DNA from: Gp7-AA10 sp035636095
GTDB lineage: Bacteria > Acidobacteriota > Thermoanaerobaculia > Gp7-AA8
Direction: 5' to 3'
Assembly: GCA_035636095.1 (NCBI GenBank)
Contig: DASPZU010000078.1
Location: 1-45,510 of the forward strand
DNA: 45,510 bases
The notes beneath the pieces were generated by a model that saw only the letters and a program-made list of their open reading frames with translations, searched no databases and was not told the DNA's origin. Shown here one piece after another: positions 7,776 through 16,324 of the stretch. Position 1 is the first letter of the stretch; every line of letters starts with the position of its first letter. Both the position numbers and the translations under genes were made by a program.

Positions 7776-9691
7776 GCTCCTCCCAACGCCGTCTCCTCCA
7801 GATCTTCGCCTTCCTGGCCGCATGGGCACTGGTGATCGTCGCGCGTCTGGCTCAGGTGCAATTGGTCCATCACGACGAGTACGTGGTGCGGGCCCAGCGT
7901 CAGCAGGAGCGCACGCTGTCGCTCGAGCCGGTCCGCGGATCGATTCTCGATCGCAAAGGGCGCGTTCTGGCCGAAAGCGTGGCGGCGGTTTCGGTGTATG
8001 CCGATCCCCAGGCCATCGTCGATCCTGACACTACCGCGCGTGCGCTTGCGCGAATTCCTGCCATCGATTTGAACAAAGACGAGATCGAAGAGAAGCTCAC
8101 CTCCAACGGCGCCTTCGCGTGGATCGCGCGTCAGTTGCCGCTGGAAGCCGGCGGCGCGATTCGCAGTCTGCATCTGCCGGGCATCTATCTCCTCGACGAG
8201 CATCGCCGCACCTATCCGAAAGGATCGTTGGCGGCGAATATCGTGGGCTATGTCGGCGTCGACGGACACGGCCTGGCCGGCATCGAGCACGGGTTCGAGG
8301 GATTGGTGCGCGGTCGTGCCGGCAAAGTCACATTGCTGCGCGATGCGCGGCGCGGGATGTATTTCGTCGGAGGTGAGGGACCGAACAAGCCCGTCGATGG
8401 CGGGGACGTCATCCTGACCATCGACTCGGTGGTGCAATTCATCACCGAGCGCGCGCTGGCCGGTGCGGTTTCGAAATGGCGTGCCGTCGGCGGCACGGCC
8501 ATCGTGATGGATCCGAACGACGGATCGATTTTGGCCATGGCATCGCTGCCCAGCTTCGATCCGAATCACTATCGTGATTTCCCGCCGCCGACGTGGCGCA
8601 ATCGCAACGTGCAGGAGATCTACGAGCCGGGGTCGACCTTCAAGATCGTCACCGCGTCAGCGGGGCTCGAGGAACGCGTCATCACGCCCTCCCAGATTCT
8701 CGATTGCGGAAACGGCGCGATTCAGATCGGAAACGTGCAGATCCACGAGCACGGCGGGAACCGCTACGGCATGATGAGCTTCGAGGATGTGATGCTGCAT
8801 TCTTCGAACGTCGGCGCGATTCGGGTGGCCCTTTCGCTGGGCGACGATCGCTTCTATCGGTACATTCGACGATTCGGATTCGGCGAGCGCACCGGCGTCG
8901 AGCTGCCCGGCGAGACTCCGGGGGTCTTGCGACGCACGGCGCGCTGGTCGCAGATCTCCGCGGCCAGCATTTCGATCGGCCAGGAGATCGGCGTGACGCC
9001 GCTGCAAGTCGTCAACGCCTTCGCCACCGTCGCCAATGGAGGCCTGCGCGTCGGGCCGCACATTGTCGATCGCGTCCTCGACGCGAAAGGCGCCATCGTC
9101 TACCGCCCGCAACCTCCGGCGCCCGTTCGTGTCATTTCGGAAAAAACCGCCGCGGTGTTGAACGAGATTCTCAAAGCGGTCGTCGCGGGCGGAACCGGCG
9201 AGAACGCCGCCCTCGAGGAACATATCGTGGCCGGCAAGACCGGCACGGCGCAGAAAGCGATCCGCGGCGGATACTCTGCCGACCGCTTCGTCGCCTCCTT
9301 CGGCGGATATGTTCCTGCCGACCGTCCGCGGCTCGCGATTTTGGTGGTCGTCGATGAGCCGAAAGGGGCGGAATATGGCGGAACTGTGGCGGCGCCGGTC
9401 TTCAAACAGATCGCCGAGCCGGTCCTCCGTTACCTTGCCGTTGCTCCTTCCATCCCGGCGCGGACGCTGCGCGTACAGTCGCCGGTTCTGGCCGCATTTT
9501 CGCAAGGGTCTGCCGCTAGCGCGCGGACAGGTCGGGTGCCCGATTTGCGGGGGATGGATGCCCGCGCCGCGGTCGCCAGCGCGACTGCCGCCGGACTTCG
9601 AGTCCGGACCATAGGGAGCGGCGTGGTCCAATCACAAACTCCAATGCCCGGTGACGTGCTTCTGCTGCGTCTCAGCGAAGGATCGCCATGA
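7772..9691 (+). CDS. ftsI: Septal peptidoglycan transpeptidase FtsI (PBP3) with PASTA domain
   Basis: Class B penicillin-binding protein that cross-links septal peptidoglycan with FtsW. The 639 residues contain an N-terminal membrane anchor (about 8-27), the class B dimerisation domain (RGSILDRKGRVLAES at 55-69), and the transpeptidase with nucleophile S288 in STFK, the SSN triad at 344-346 and KTG at 489-491. A single PASTA domain occupies about residues 583-637 (RVPDLRGMDARAAVASA). PASTA-bearing FtsI is usual in Gram-positives (SpoVD type) and in several Gram-negative phyla outside Proteobacteria. It is preceded by ftsL and followed by murE, both with 4-bp ATGA overlaps, indicating translational coupling. 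There is no Shine-Dalgarno; the octamer array occupies that position. Confidence 0.95.
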   Translation: MSSSQRRLLQIFAFLAAWALVIVARLAQVQLVHHDEYVVRAQRQQERTLSLEPVRGSILDRKGRVLAESVAAVSVYADPQAIVDPDTTARALARIPAIDLNKDEIEEKLTSNGAFAWIARQLPLEAGGAIRSLHLPGIYLLDEHRRTYPKGSLAANIVGYVGVDGHGLAGIEHGFEGLVRGRAGKVTLLRDARRGMYFVGGEGPNKPVDGGDVILTIDSVVQFITERALAGAVSKWRAVGGTAIVMDPNDGSILAMASLPSFDPNHYRDFPPPTWRNRNVQEIYEPGSTFKIVTASAGLEERVITPSQILDCGNGAIQIGNVQIHEHGGNRYGMMSFEDVMLHSSNVGAIRVALSLGDDRFYRYIRRFGFGERTGVELPGETPGVLRRTARWSQISAASISIGQEIGVTPLQVVNAFATVANGGLRVGPHIVDRVLDAKGAIVYRPQPPAPVRVISEKTAAVLNEILKAVVAGGTGENAALEEHIVAGKTGTAQKAIRGGYSADRFVASFGGYVPADRPRLAILVVVDEPKGAEYGGTVAAPVFKQIAEPVLRYLAVAPSIPARTLRVQSPVLAAFSQGSAASARTGRVPDLRGMDARAAVASATAAGLRVRTIGSGVVQSQTPMPGDVLLLRLSEGSP

Positions 9692-11169
9692 AACTGCGCG
9701 ATCTCCTGCCAGACGTTCCTATCCGCGAGACGCATGGAAATCTCGACGCCGACATCTTGGCGGTGGTTGCCGACTCGCGGCTGGCGGTTCGTGGATCGCT
9801 GTTCGTCGCAATTCCGGGATTGCAACACGACGGAGCTGGGTTCATCCCCTCCGCGATCGAAAAAGGCGCGGTGGCTGTTGTGGCGCAGACACTCTTGTCT
9901 GCGCGGCCACAGACAGGAGTGTCTGTGGCACATATCGAGGTCGACGATCCCCGCGCCGCGCTGGCGCTGATCGCGGCGAATTTCTACGGCCATCCGGCCG
10001 ACAAGCTCTCGCTGGTCGGAGTCACAGGAACATCGGGGAAAACGACCACCACCAAGATGCTCGAATCGATCTTCGACGCCACCGGTGAGCCGGCGGGCTT
10101 GATCGGCACGATTGAATATCGCGCCGGCGATGCGCGGCTCATGGCGGATCGCACCACGCCCGACGCCGTTATCCTGCAGCAATGGTTCGCCAAAATGGTC
10201 GAGAAGCGCGTGCAACATGCGGTCATGGAAGTCTCGTCGCACGCGCTGGCGCTCAAGCGCACGTACGGCATCCACTTCGCTGCCGCCGTCTTTACGAATC
10301 TGTCGCAGGACCATTTCGATTTTCACAAAGACTTCGAGGATTACTACGCCGCCAAGCGAACGCTGTTCGATCAGATCGAGAGCGCCAATCGGGCTGTGAT
10401 CAACATCGATGACGCCTATGGCCGCCGTCTGATCCAGGAGCTCGGCCCGAAGCCGATGACGTTCGGCGAGCGGGGCGACATTCGTCCTGCCAAAGGTTTC
10501 GAAATCTCGACACGCGGTCTTCGTGGAACGCTGCACTCTCCCAGCGGCGACATCCGCGTCGACTCCGCGCTCCTCGGCCGTCCCAATCTGTACAACTGGA
10601 TGGCCGCGGCCGGCGCGGGCATTGTTCTCGGAATGAAGGATCGTCAAATCGAAGCCGGCATTCGAAATCTACATCTGGTGCGCGGACGGTTCGAGGTGGT
10701 GGAGTCCGACGGCGGGCCGACCGTCATCGTCGACTACGCCCACAAGCCGGATGCGCTGGAGAAGCTGCTGCACGCGGTCCGCGATCTGGCCGGAAAGAAA
10801 CGGGTGGTCGTTCTCTTTGGCTGTGGCGGCGATCGCGATCGCGACAAGCGGCCCAAGATGGGGAAGATCGCCACCGAGCTGGCCGACTTCACGATCCTGA
10901 CCAGCGACAATCCACGCAGCGAAAAGCCTGACGCGATCATCGACGACATCGAGCGCGGTGCACGTACGGGCAGCGGAAAGTACGTGCGCATCACCGATCG
11001 CCGTGACGCCATCGCTCGCGCAATCGATGCCGCCTCCGATGACGACGTCATCGTCATCGCCGGCAAAGGGCACGAGAGTTACCAGGTGATCGGCGATCAG
11101 GTCATTCACTTCGACGATCGCGAGGAAGCGGAACTTGTACTGAAAAAGAGACACGAAAAAACAGCTTGA
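9688..11169 (+). CDS. murE: UDP-MurNAc-L-Ala-D-Glu:meso-diaminopimelate ligase
   Basis: Cytoplasmic ATP-dependent ligase adding the third stem-peptide residue. The 493 residues show the ATP loop TGTSGKTTT (113-121), the MEVSSHAL motif, VFTNLSQDHFDFH, IVDYAHKPDALEKLL and CGGDRDRDKRPKMG. The C-terminal SDNPRSE segment (about 407-410) is the DNPR signature that selects meso-diaminopimelate over lysine, so the wall should be A1-gamma type. Residues about 65-81 (AQTLLSARPQTGVSVA) are encoded by a compound palindrome inserted in the variable N-terminal domain, just before the conserved HIEVDDPRAALAL. Start and stop overlap neighbours as expected for the operon; after murE there is a 187-bp gap with a new promoter. 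Confidence 0.96.
   Translation: MKLRDLLPDVPIRETHGNLDADILAVVADSRLAVRGSLFVAIPGLQHDGAGFIPSAIEKGAVAVVAQTLLSARPQTGVSVAHIEVDDPRAALALIAANFYGHPADKLSLVGVTGTSGKTTTTKMLESIFDATGEPAGLIGTIEYRAGDARLMADRTTPDAVILQQWFAKMVEKRVQHAVMEVSSHALALKRTYGIHFAAAVFTNLSQDHFDFHKDFEDYYAAKRTLFDQIESANRAVINIDDAYGRRLIQELGPKPMTFGERGDIRPAKGFEISTRGLRGTLHSPSGDIRVDSALLGRPNLYNWMAAAGAGIVLGMKDRQIEAGIRNLHLVRGRFEVVESDGGPTVIVDYAHKPDALEKLLHAVRDLAGKKRVVVLFGCGGDRDRDKRPKMGKIATELADFTILTSDNPRSEKPDAIIDDIERGARTGSGKYVRITDRRDAIARAIDAASDDDVIVIAGKGHESYQVIGDQVIHFDDREEAELVLKKRHEKTA
9879..9932. repeat. Compound palindrome translated inside murE
   Basis: Two adjacent hairpins: 9883-9904 (arms GCGCAGAC/GTCTGCGC, 6-nt loop) and 9906-9929 (arms GCCACAGACA/TGTCTGTGGC, loop GGAG). 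The halves are also near inverted copies of each other (AGACACTCTTGTCT against AGACAGGAGTGTCT), so the whole segment can fold as one long stem. It is in frame and lies in a loop between conserved parts of the MurE N-terminal domain. Cores of the type CAGACANNNNTGTCTG recur as dispersed repeats in acidobacterial genomes to my recollection, which needs a search. Confidence 0.75.
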
Positions 11170-11195
11170 AATTACGTACGAAATCGTTTTATGAT
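11166..11195 (+). promoter_or_regulatory. Internal promoter before murF
   Basis: A sigma-70-like pair: TTGAAA at 11166-11171 (overlapping the murE stop codon) and TATGAT at 11190-11195, spaced by 18 bp. The local AT content stands out in a GC-rich region. Transcription would start near 11202, at the foot of the first leader hairpin. Five of six bases match the consensus at the -10 and four of six at the -35. This would allow murF onward to be made independently of the MraZ-controlled promoter. Confidence 0.6.
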
Positions 11196-11201
11196 TCAGC
11201 G

Positions 11202-11356
11202 CGCCGGAACGGATGCTCTGTTCCGGCTCCGTCGGTCCGTTTCAGCGAGGGTGGACGGATGGTGATCGCCAGGCAGTCGTGGGGGAAGGGGAGCGATCGC
11301 CGGGGACGAAACGCGGCGGGGCCGGAAGAGAGCACTTGTCTCTCGAGGAGGCAGCG
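11202..11356 (+). ncRNA. Structured 5' leader of murF (candidate cis-regulatory RNA)
   Basis: About 155 nt lie between the predicted start site and the murF ATG. Stems visible by eye: GCCGGAAC (11203-11210) with GTTCCGGC (11220-11227); TCCGTTT (11236-11242) with GGACGGA (11253-11259, two G-U pairs); GGTGATCGC (11261-11269) with GCGATCGCC (11293-11301), enclosing a purine-rich loop GGGGGAAGGGGA; and GAGAG (11328-11332) with CTCTC (11340-11344), directly before the Shine-Dalgarno GAGGAGG at 11345-11351. The arrangement looks like a leader that could control access to the ribosome site. It matches no riboswitch class I can name, and covariation has not been tested. Confidence 0.4.
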
Positions 11357-12745
11357 ATGCCCACGCTGACCTTCCGCCAGCTCGCCGAGATGACCCACGG
11401 CGAAGTCCTCCAGAATCCCGACCTCAAAATCTCCTCGGTCGTCATCGACAGCCGGGAAGTGAAATCTGACTCCGTCTTTTTCGCGATCAGGGGCGATCGT
11501 CTCGACGGCCACCAATTCATTCCCCAGGCGCTCCAGACCGCTCGCGGGGCGGTGGTGACGCAATTACCCGATGCGATCCCGCGCGACAAGGGCGTCGTCC
11601 GCGTCGCTGACACCACCACGGCGCTGCAGGAGCTGGCGCGATCGATCCGCAAGCGTTATCGCTTCCTTCTCATCGGCGTCACAGGATCGGCCGGCAAGAC
11701 CACCACCAAAGAAATGATCGCCACGCTGGTCGGGACCGAGCGCCGAACCTGGAAGTCGTGGGGCAACTTCAACAACCTGATCGGCGCGCCGCTGTGTCTG
11801 GACAACACCCCCGACGACGCCGAAGTCGTCGTCAGCGAGATGGGGATGAATCACAAAGGCGAGATCGCCACGCTGGCCGGCCTGACCCATCCCGATGTCG
11901 GCGTGTACACCAACATCGGTCCGGTGCACATCGAGTTTTTCGGCACCGTCGAAAAAATCGCGGAGGCAAAGCGCGAGCTTCTCGAGAATCTCGCCCCCAA
12001 TGGCACGGTGGTCCTCAACGTCGACAACGAATACGTCATGAACATCAGCCGCGGATTCGACGTGCGCAGAGTGACCTACGGCATCGATCACGCCGCCGAT
12101 TTCCGACCCACCGACATCGTCGAGCGCGGTCTCCTCGGAACGCGTTTCACCCTCGACGGACGGACCTTCGATCTGGCGCTGCCCGGGCGTCACAACCTCG
12201 AGAATCTGCTGGCGGCCATCGCCGCTGCGCGAGCAATCGGCATCTCCTGGAATGGCATCGAGCGCGGGGTGGCCGAGGTCAGGCCGGCGTACCATCGCGG
12301 AGTGATTGTGCCGTGGCGCGGCGCCACGATCTACGACGACAGTTACAACTCGAATCCGTACGCGCTTTCACGGGCGGTGGCATTGATGCGGCAGGTCGAC
12401 GTTCGAGGACGGCGCATCGCGGTCCTGGGCGACATGCTGGAGCTCGGCGAACGCGAGCTCGAATATCACTACCAAGCGGGGCGCGGAATTCCACTCGATA
12501 TCGATTTCGTGATCGGGGTTGGACCTCGCAGCGAAGCATTGCTCGACGGCGCGCGTCAGGGCGGGTTCACCGAAGAGCGTCTGTTTCACTTCGAGAAAGC
12601 GGAGCCGGCCATCGATTTTCTCGAATCATTCATTCGCCCGGGCGATCTGGTCTTGATCAAAGCCTCGCGCGGAATCGGTCTCGATAAGATCGTGACCACA
12701 CTGACAACCCGACAACCCGACAACCCGGTCGGAGGCCGCAAGTAG
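11357..12745 (+). CDS. murF: UDP-MurNAc-tripeptide:D-Ala-D-Ala ligase
   Basis: Adds D-Ala-D-Ala to complete the UDP-MurNAc pentapeptide. The 462-residue protein shows SVVIDSREVKSDSVFFAIRG (N-terminal UDP-binding domain), the ATP loop GSAGKTTTKEM (about 110-120), NFNNLIGAPL, SEMGMNHKGEIATLAGL, YDDSYNSNP and LGDMLELGE. The ATG at 11357 is chosen because a strong GAGGAGG precedes it and the family N-terminus starts there; the longer open frame upstream is leader RNA. Three GACAACCC octamers near the 3' end encode part of the tail TTRQPDNPVGGRK, which is not conserved family sequence. The stop codon TAG abuts the mraY ATG. Confidence 0.96.
   Translation: MPTLTFRQLAEMTHGEVLQNPDLKISSVVIDSREVKSDSVFFAIRGDRLDGHQFIPQALQTARGAVVTQLPDAIPRDKGVVRVADTTTALQELARSIRKRYRFLLIGVTGSAGKTTTKEMIATLVGTERRTWKSWGNFNNLIGAPLCLDNTPDDAEVVVSEMGMNHKGEIATLAGLTHPDVGVYTNIGPVHIEFFGTVEKIAEAKRELLENLAPNGTVVLNVDNEYVMNISRGFDVRRVTYGIDHAADFRPTDIVERGLLGTRFTLDGRTFDLALPGRHNLENLLAAIAAARAIGISWNGIERGVAEVRPAYHRGVIVPWRGATIYDDSYNSNPYALSRAVALMRQVDVRGRRIAVLGDMLELGERELEYHYQAGRGIPLDIDFVIGVGPRSEALLDGARQGGFTEERLFHFEKAEPAIDFLESFIRPGDLVLIKASRGIGLDKIVTTLTTRQPDNPVGGRK
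12703..12726 (+). repeat. Tandem octamer array (GACAACCC) x3 at the murF 3' end
   Basis: Three perfect octamers identical to those at the end of ftsL, translated in the same frame (both give RQPDNP). They are followed after 4 nt by the GGAGG that serves mraY. Identical sequence and equivalent gene-end position at two loci about 5 kb apart argue for a mobile or copied element rather than chance slippage. Confidence 0.9.
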
Positions 12746-13834
12746 ATGCTGTATTACCTGCTGTACCCGCTGCGCAACATGATCTCCGGATTCAATGTCT
12801 TCCGGTACATCACGTTTCGCACGGCCTGGGCCGCGCTCACCGCTCTGGTGATCTCGTTCATCCTCGGACCATGGCTGATCGAGCGAATGCGTCAGATCAA
12901 ACTCGGGCAATTCATTCGCGAGGAAGGGCCGAAGTCCCATCAACAAAAAGCGGGAACGCCGACCATGGGCGGCATCCTCATCAACATCGCGATTCTGATT
13001 CCGACGCTTTTGTGGGCCGACATTCTCAATCCGTACATCTGGATCGTTTTGTTCGTGACGTTCGCGTACGGCGCGATCGGATTCATCGACGACTACCGCA
13101 AGCTCATCAAGCGCCGCAACCTCGGCCTGACCGCGAAAGAAAAGTTCTCGGCCCAGATCGGCATCGCGCTGGCGGCCGGGCTGGCCATCGCCTACCTGCC
13201 CTCAATTCATAACAATTACTCTACAGTATTAACGTTCCCATTTTTCAAGACGCTGCATCTCGATCTCGGGCCGCTCTACATCGCGTTCATCGTGCTGGTG
13301 ATCGTGGGGGCGTCCAATGCCGTCAATCTGACCGACGGCCTGGACGGACTCGCGATCGGCACGACCCTGATCGCGGCGGTGACCTACACCATCCTGACCT
13401 ACGCCGCGGGCAACTTTCGAGTGGCCGACTACCTGCGCATCGCGTGGGTGCCGCAGGCCGGCGAGCTGGCGGTGTTCTGCGGCGCGATGGTCGGGGCGTC
13501 GCTCGGATTTCTCTGGTTTAACGCGCATCCGGCTGAAATTTTCATGGGCGACGTCGGCTCGCTCGCTCTCGGCGGCGCCATCGGCACGCTGGCGGTGATG
13601 ATCAAGCAGGAGATCCTGCTGGTTTTCGTGGGCGGGCTGTTCGTGGTCGAAGCGGCCTCGGTCATTTTGCAAGTGGCGTCGTTCAAGTTGACCGGGCGGC
13701 GCATTTTCAAGATGTCGCCGCTGCATCACCACTTCGAGCTGGCGGGATGGCGCGAGACAAAAGTGGTGGTGCGCTTCTGGATCATCGCAATCATTTTTGC
13801 CTTGTTGAGTCTTTCGACATTGAAACTTCGATGA
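12746..13834 (+). CDS. mraY: Phospho-MurNAc-pentapeptide translocase
   Basis: Polytopic inner-membrane enzyme transferring phospho-MurNAc-pentapeptide to undecaprenyl phosphate to form lipid I. The 362 residues contain the cytoplasmic signatures GTPTMGG, FIDDYRK with the catalytic aspartates, NLTDGLDGLA, FNAHPAEIFMGDVGSLALGG and SPLHHHFELAGW, interleaved with about ten hydrophobic helices. A GGAGG at 12731-12735 precedes the ATG. It overlaps murD by ATGA. Length and motif order are standard. Confidence 0.97.
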   Translation: MLYYLLYPLRNMISGFNVFRYITFRTAWAALTALVISFILGPWLIERMRQIKLGQFIREEGPKSHQQKAGTPTMGGILINIAILIPTLLWADILNPYIWIVLFVTFAYGAIGFIDDYRKLIKRRNLGLTAKEKFSAQIGIALAAGLAIAYLPSIHNNYSTVLTFPFFKTLHLDLGPLYIAFIVLVIVGASNAVNLTDGLDGLAIGTTLIAAVTYTILTYAAGNFRVADYLRIAWVPQAGELAVFCGAMVGASLGFLWFNAHPAEIFMGDVGSLALGGAIGTLAVMIKQEILLVFVGGLFVVEAASVILQVASFKLTGRRIFKMSPLHHHFELAGWRETKVVVRFWIIAIIFALLSLSTLKLR

Positions 13835-15144
13835 AATATCTAGTGGTGGGTGCGGGCAAATCGGGGGTGGCGGCGGCGAATTTCCTCGTCGCGCGCGGCG
13901 AAGAGGTGTCGATCACCGACAGCAATCCGCATCCCGATGTGCCCTATCCGCTCGACCAGCGCGTGCGCCGGTTTTTCGGATATCAGGATGAAACGGCGCT
14001 GAATGGCACCAGCACGATTATCGTCAGTCCCGGCGTTCCGTTGAACATTCCGCTGCTGCAGGTCGCCGCGGCGCGATCGATTCCGGTGATCGGCGAGATC
14101 GAGCTGGCGTATCGCTTCCTGCAGGGGACGGTCATCGCGGTCACGGGCTCGAACGGAAAATCGACGACCACGGCCCTCATCGGCGAGATCTTGAAGGTCG
14201 CCGGACATCAACCGATCGTGGCGGGCAACATCGGCCAGCCGCTGATCGCTTCGCTCGACCTCGACAAGCCGCGGACGTACGTCCTGGAGCTGTCGTCGTT
14301 CCAGCTCGAGACCGTGGACAGCTTCCACGCCAACATCGCGCTTTTGCTGAACGTCACGCCCGATCACATGGATCGCTATCCGAATTTCGATGCTTACGCC
14401 GCCGCGAAGTACAGAATCTTTCGCAATCAGCAGAAGTCCGATACCGCGATCGTGAACGCGACCGAGCGTCGTCAGTCACAACGTGGACCGGCCGTTGCTC
14501 GCACGTGGCGTTTTTCCGCTTCGGAGCGCGTCGAGGCAGGAGCGTTTCTCGATGGCGATGACCTGGTCCTCTCTGTGGGTGGCGATCAGCGGCGCATTCC
14601 GCGTTCGTCGCTCAAGCTGGCCGGACTGGCCAACGTCGAGAACGCGCTGGCGTCGTGGCTGGCAGCGCGTGCTGCGGGCGTCGACGATGTGGCCGTCCAG
14701 ATCGCGTTCGGGACTTTCCCCGGCTTGCCGCACCGCATGGTCCTGGTCCGCGAGCGCGACGGAGTCCGCTACGTGAATGATTCCAAGGGAACCAATGTCG
14801 ATGCGACCTTGAAATCGCTGGAGGGATTTCGACCCGCGTCCGTGCTTCTCATCCTGGGGGGCAAGGACAAAGCCGGCGAATTCGAGCGGATGCGCGAGCT
14901 GGTCGCCCAGAAAACCCGAGCCGTGATCACGATCGGCAAAGCAGCCGACCGCATCAGGGCGGCACTGGAAGGCGTCGCCAACGTCGTGCCGATGGGCGAC
15001 ATGCAGCACGCCGTGCAGTGGGCGTCGGAGCACGCGAAAACAGGCGACACCGTTCTTCTCTCGCCCGCATGCGCGAGCTTCGATCAGTACCGAAACTTCG
15101 AACATCGAGGAGAGCACTTTGAAGAGCTTGTTCGCGCACTCTGA
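13831..15144 (+). CDS. murD: UDP-MurNAc-L-alanine:D-glutamate ligase
   Basis: Adds D-Glu, the second stem-peptide residue. The 437-residue product starts MKYLVVGAGKSGVAAANFL (UDP-binding Rossmann motif), has the ATP loop TGSNGKSTTT (105-114), LNVTPDHMDRYP, YVNDSKGTNVDAT and the terminal LSPACASFDQYRNFEHRGE. The ATG at 13831 overlaps the mraY stop. The third-codon pattern matches neighbours. The stop codon is flush with the left arm of a repeat hairpin. Confidence 0.97.
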   Translation: MKYLVVGAGKSGVAAANFLVARGEEVSITDSNPHPDVPYPLDQRVRRFFGYQDETALNGTSTIIVSPGVPLNIPLLQVAAARSIPVIGEIELAYRFLQGTVIAVTGSNGKSTTTALIGEILKVAGHQPIVAGNIGQPLIASLDLDKPRTYVLELSSFQLETVDSFHANIALLLNVTPDHMDRYPNFDAYAAAKYRIFRNQQKSDTAIVNATERRQSQRGPAVARTWRFSASERVEAGAFLDGDDLVLSVGGDQRRIPRSSLKLAGLANVENALASWLAARAAGVDDVAVQIAFGTFPGLPHRMVLVRERDGVRYVNDSKGTNVDATLKSLEGFRPASVLLILGGKDKAGEFERMRELVAQKTRAVITIGKAADRIRAALEGVANVVPMGDMQHAVQWASEHAKTGDTVLLSPACASFDQYRNFEHRGEHFEELVRAL

Positions 15145-15209
15145 GTGGCCGGTGGCCGGTGGCCGGTCAGAAAGCCTTATCTGCCACCGGCAACCGGCAA
15201 CCGGCCACT
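15144..15209. repeat. 7-bp-unit repeat hairpin filling the murD-ftsW spacer
   Basis: The left arm 15144-15167 is AG followed by three TGGCCGG units; the right arm 15184-15209 is built from CCACCGG, CAACCGG, CAACCGG and CCACT. The arms are complementary apart from G-to-A changes in two units, and the 16-nt loop starts CAG and ends CTG. It runs from the murD stop codon to 4 nt before the ftsW ATG. There is no T-run, so it is not a normal terminator inside this operon. Confidence 0.85.
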
Positions 15210-15213
15210 GTTT

Positions 15214-16311
15214 ATGAGCCGAAAACTCACTTACGACACCTGGCTATTCGCGGCCGCGATGCTGCTGATCGTCATCGGTCTGGTGATGATCTACAGCGCC
15301 TCGGCGATCATCACCGCGCAGAAGACCGGATTCGACAGTCCGTACTACTACATCACCCGTCAATGCATCTGGTTGATTGCCGGCAGCGTGCTGATGCTGG
15401 TAGTGATGCACGTCGATCTCGCCATCCTGCGGGATCGTCGCGTGATCTACGCGCTGATGTTCGGCGCGCTGCTCGCGCTCATCGCCGCGCTGTTCCAACC
15501 GGCGGTCAACGGCACGCATCGCTGGATCGCGCTGACCTATTTCCGCGTGCAGCCGAGCGAGCTGGCGAAGCCGGTCATCATTCTCTTTGTCGCTTCCTTT
15601 CTGGCGCGGCGCGAAAAGCGCATCAACGAGTTGACGACCACTCTTCTGCCGTTGACTGCAATTCTGGCGCTGTTCGCGGGCATGATTCTGATCGAGCCTG
15701 ATTTCGGAACCGCGATGACGTTGATGTTTGTCGCGGCCGGAATGATTTTCGCGGCCGGCGTGCGGTGGAAGCGCATGGCGGCATTCGGATTGATGCTCGC
15801 GCCGGCGGCCATCATGGTTCTCTTCAGCGCGTCGTATCGGCGCGATCGCCTTCTGACCTTTCTGAATCCCGAGGCCGATCCGCAGGGGAAGGGATTCCAG
15901 GCCATGCAGTCGCTCATCGCGGTCGGTACCGGCGGCTTGCATGGGCTGGGCATCGGCAACGGACGGCAGAAACTCTTCTTCCTTCCCGAGCCGCACACCG
16001 ACTTCATTTTCTCGATTATCGGCGAGGAGCTGGGATTCGTCGGCGCGATCGCCGTGATTTCGCTCTTTGCCTTTCTGGTTTGGCGCGGCTTCCGGATCGC
16101 GCGATTCAGCCAGGAGCGCTTCGATTTCTACGCCGCGCTCGGGTTCACCATGATGATCGCGATCCAGGCGCTCATCAACATCAGCGTCGCGCTTTGCCTC
16201 GTGCCCACCAAGGGACTGCCGCTGCCGCTGGTGAGCTACGGCGGATCGTCGTTGATCACGAGCCTCATCGCGATCGGCTTGCTTCTCAATCTTTCGCAGC
16301 AGTCGGGCTAG
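15214..16311 (+). CDS. ftsW: Septal peptidoglycan glycosyltransferase FtsW
   Basis: SEDS-family polymerase that extends lipid II into glycan chains, paired with FtsI. The 365 residues form about ten transmembrane helices with the family signatures GTHRWIALTYFRVQPSE, MILIEPDFGTAM, LGIGNGRQKLFFLPEPHTDF, FIFSIIGEELGFVG and LPLVSYGGSSLI. Because it lies in the division cluster after murD it is assigned FtsW rather than RodA. The start is ATG 15214; an upstream in-frame extension would translate the repeat hairpin and is rejected. No Shine-Dalgarno precedes it; the hairpin's right arm ends 4 nt before the start. Confidence 0.95.
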   Translation: MSRKLTYDTWLFAAAMLLIVIGLVMIYSASAIITAQKTGFDSPYYYITRQCIWLIAGSVLMLVVMHVDLAILRDRRVIYALMFGALLALIAALFQPAVNGTHRWIALTYFRVQPSELAKPVIILFVASFLARREKRINELTTTLLPLTAILALFAGMILIEPDFGTAMTLMFVAAGMIFAAGVRWKRMAAFGLMLAPAAIMVLFSASYRRDRLLTFLNPEADPQGKGFQAMQSLIAVGTGGLHGLGIGNGRQKLFFLPEPHTDFIFSIIGEELGFVGAIAVISLFAFLVWRGFRIARFSQERFDFYAALGFTMMIAIQALINISVALCLVPTKGLPLPLVSYGGSSLITSLIAIGLLLNLSQQSG

Positions 16312-16324
16312 GGGACTTTCGGAC

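Noticed and set aside
11250..11320. Resemblance of GATGGTGATCGCC to the fluoride riboswitch core
   Set aside because: The expected 5' GGCGA strand, the AAACGC segment and the pseudoknot partner are missing; the bases instead form a simple 9-bp stem with a distant strand.
11213..11356. Longer MurF starting within the leader
   Set aside because: The extension is low-complexity and not family-like, while GAGGAGG is correctly placed for the ATG at 11357.
15145..15213. N-terminal extension of FtsW from an upstream in-frame start
   Set aside because: The extra 23 residues translate only the repeat hairpin and are absent from the family; the ATG at 15214 gives a normal FtsW.
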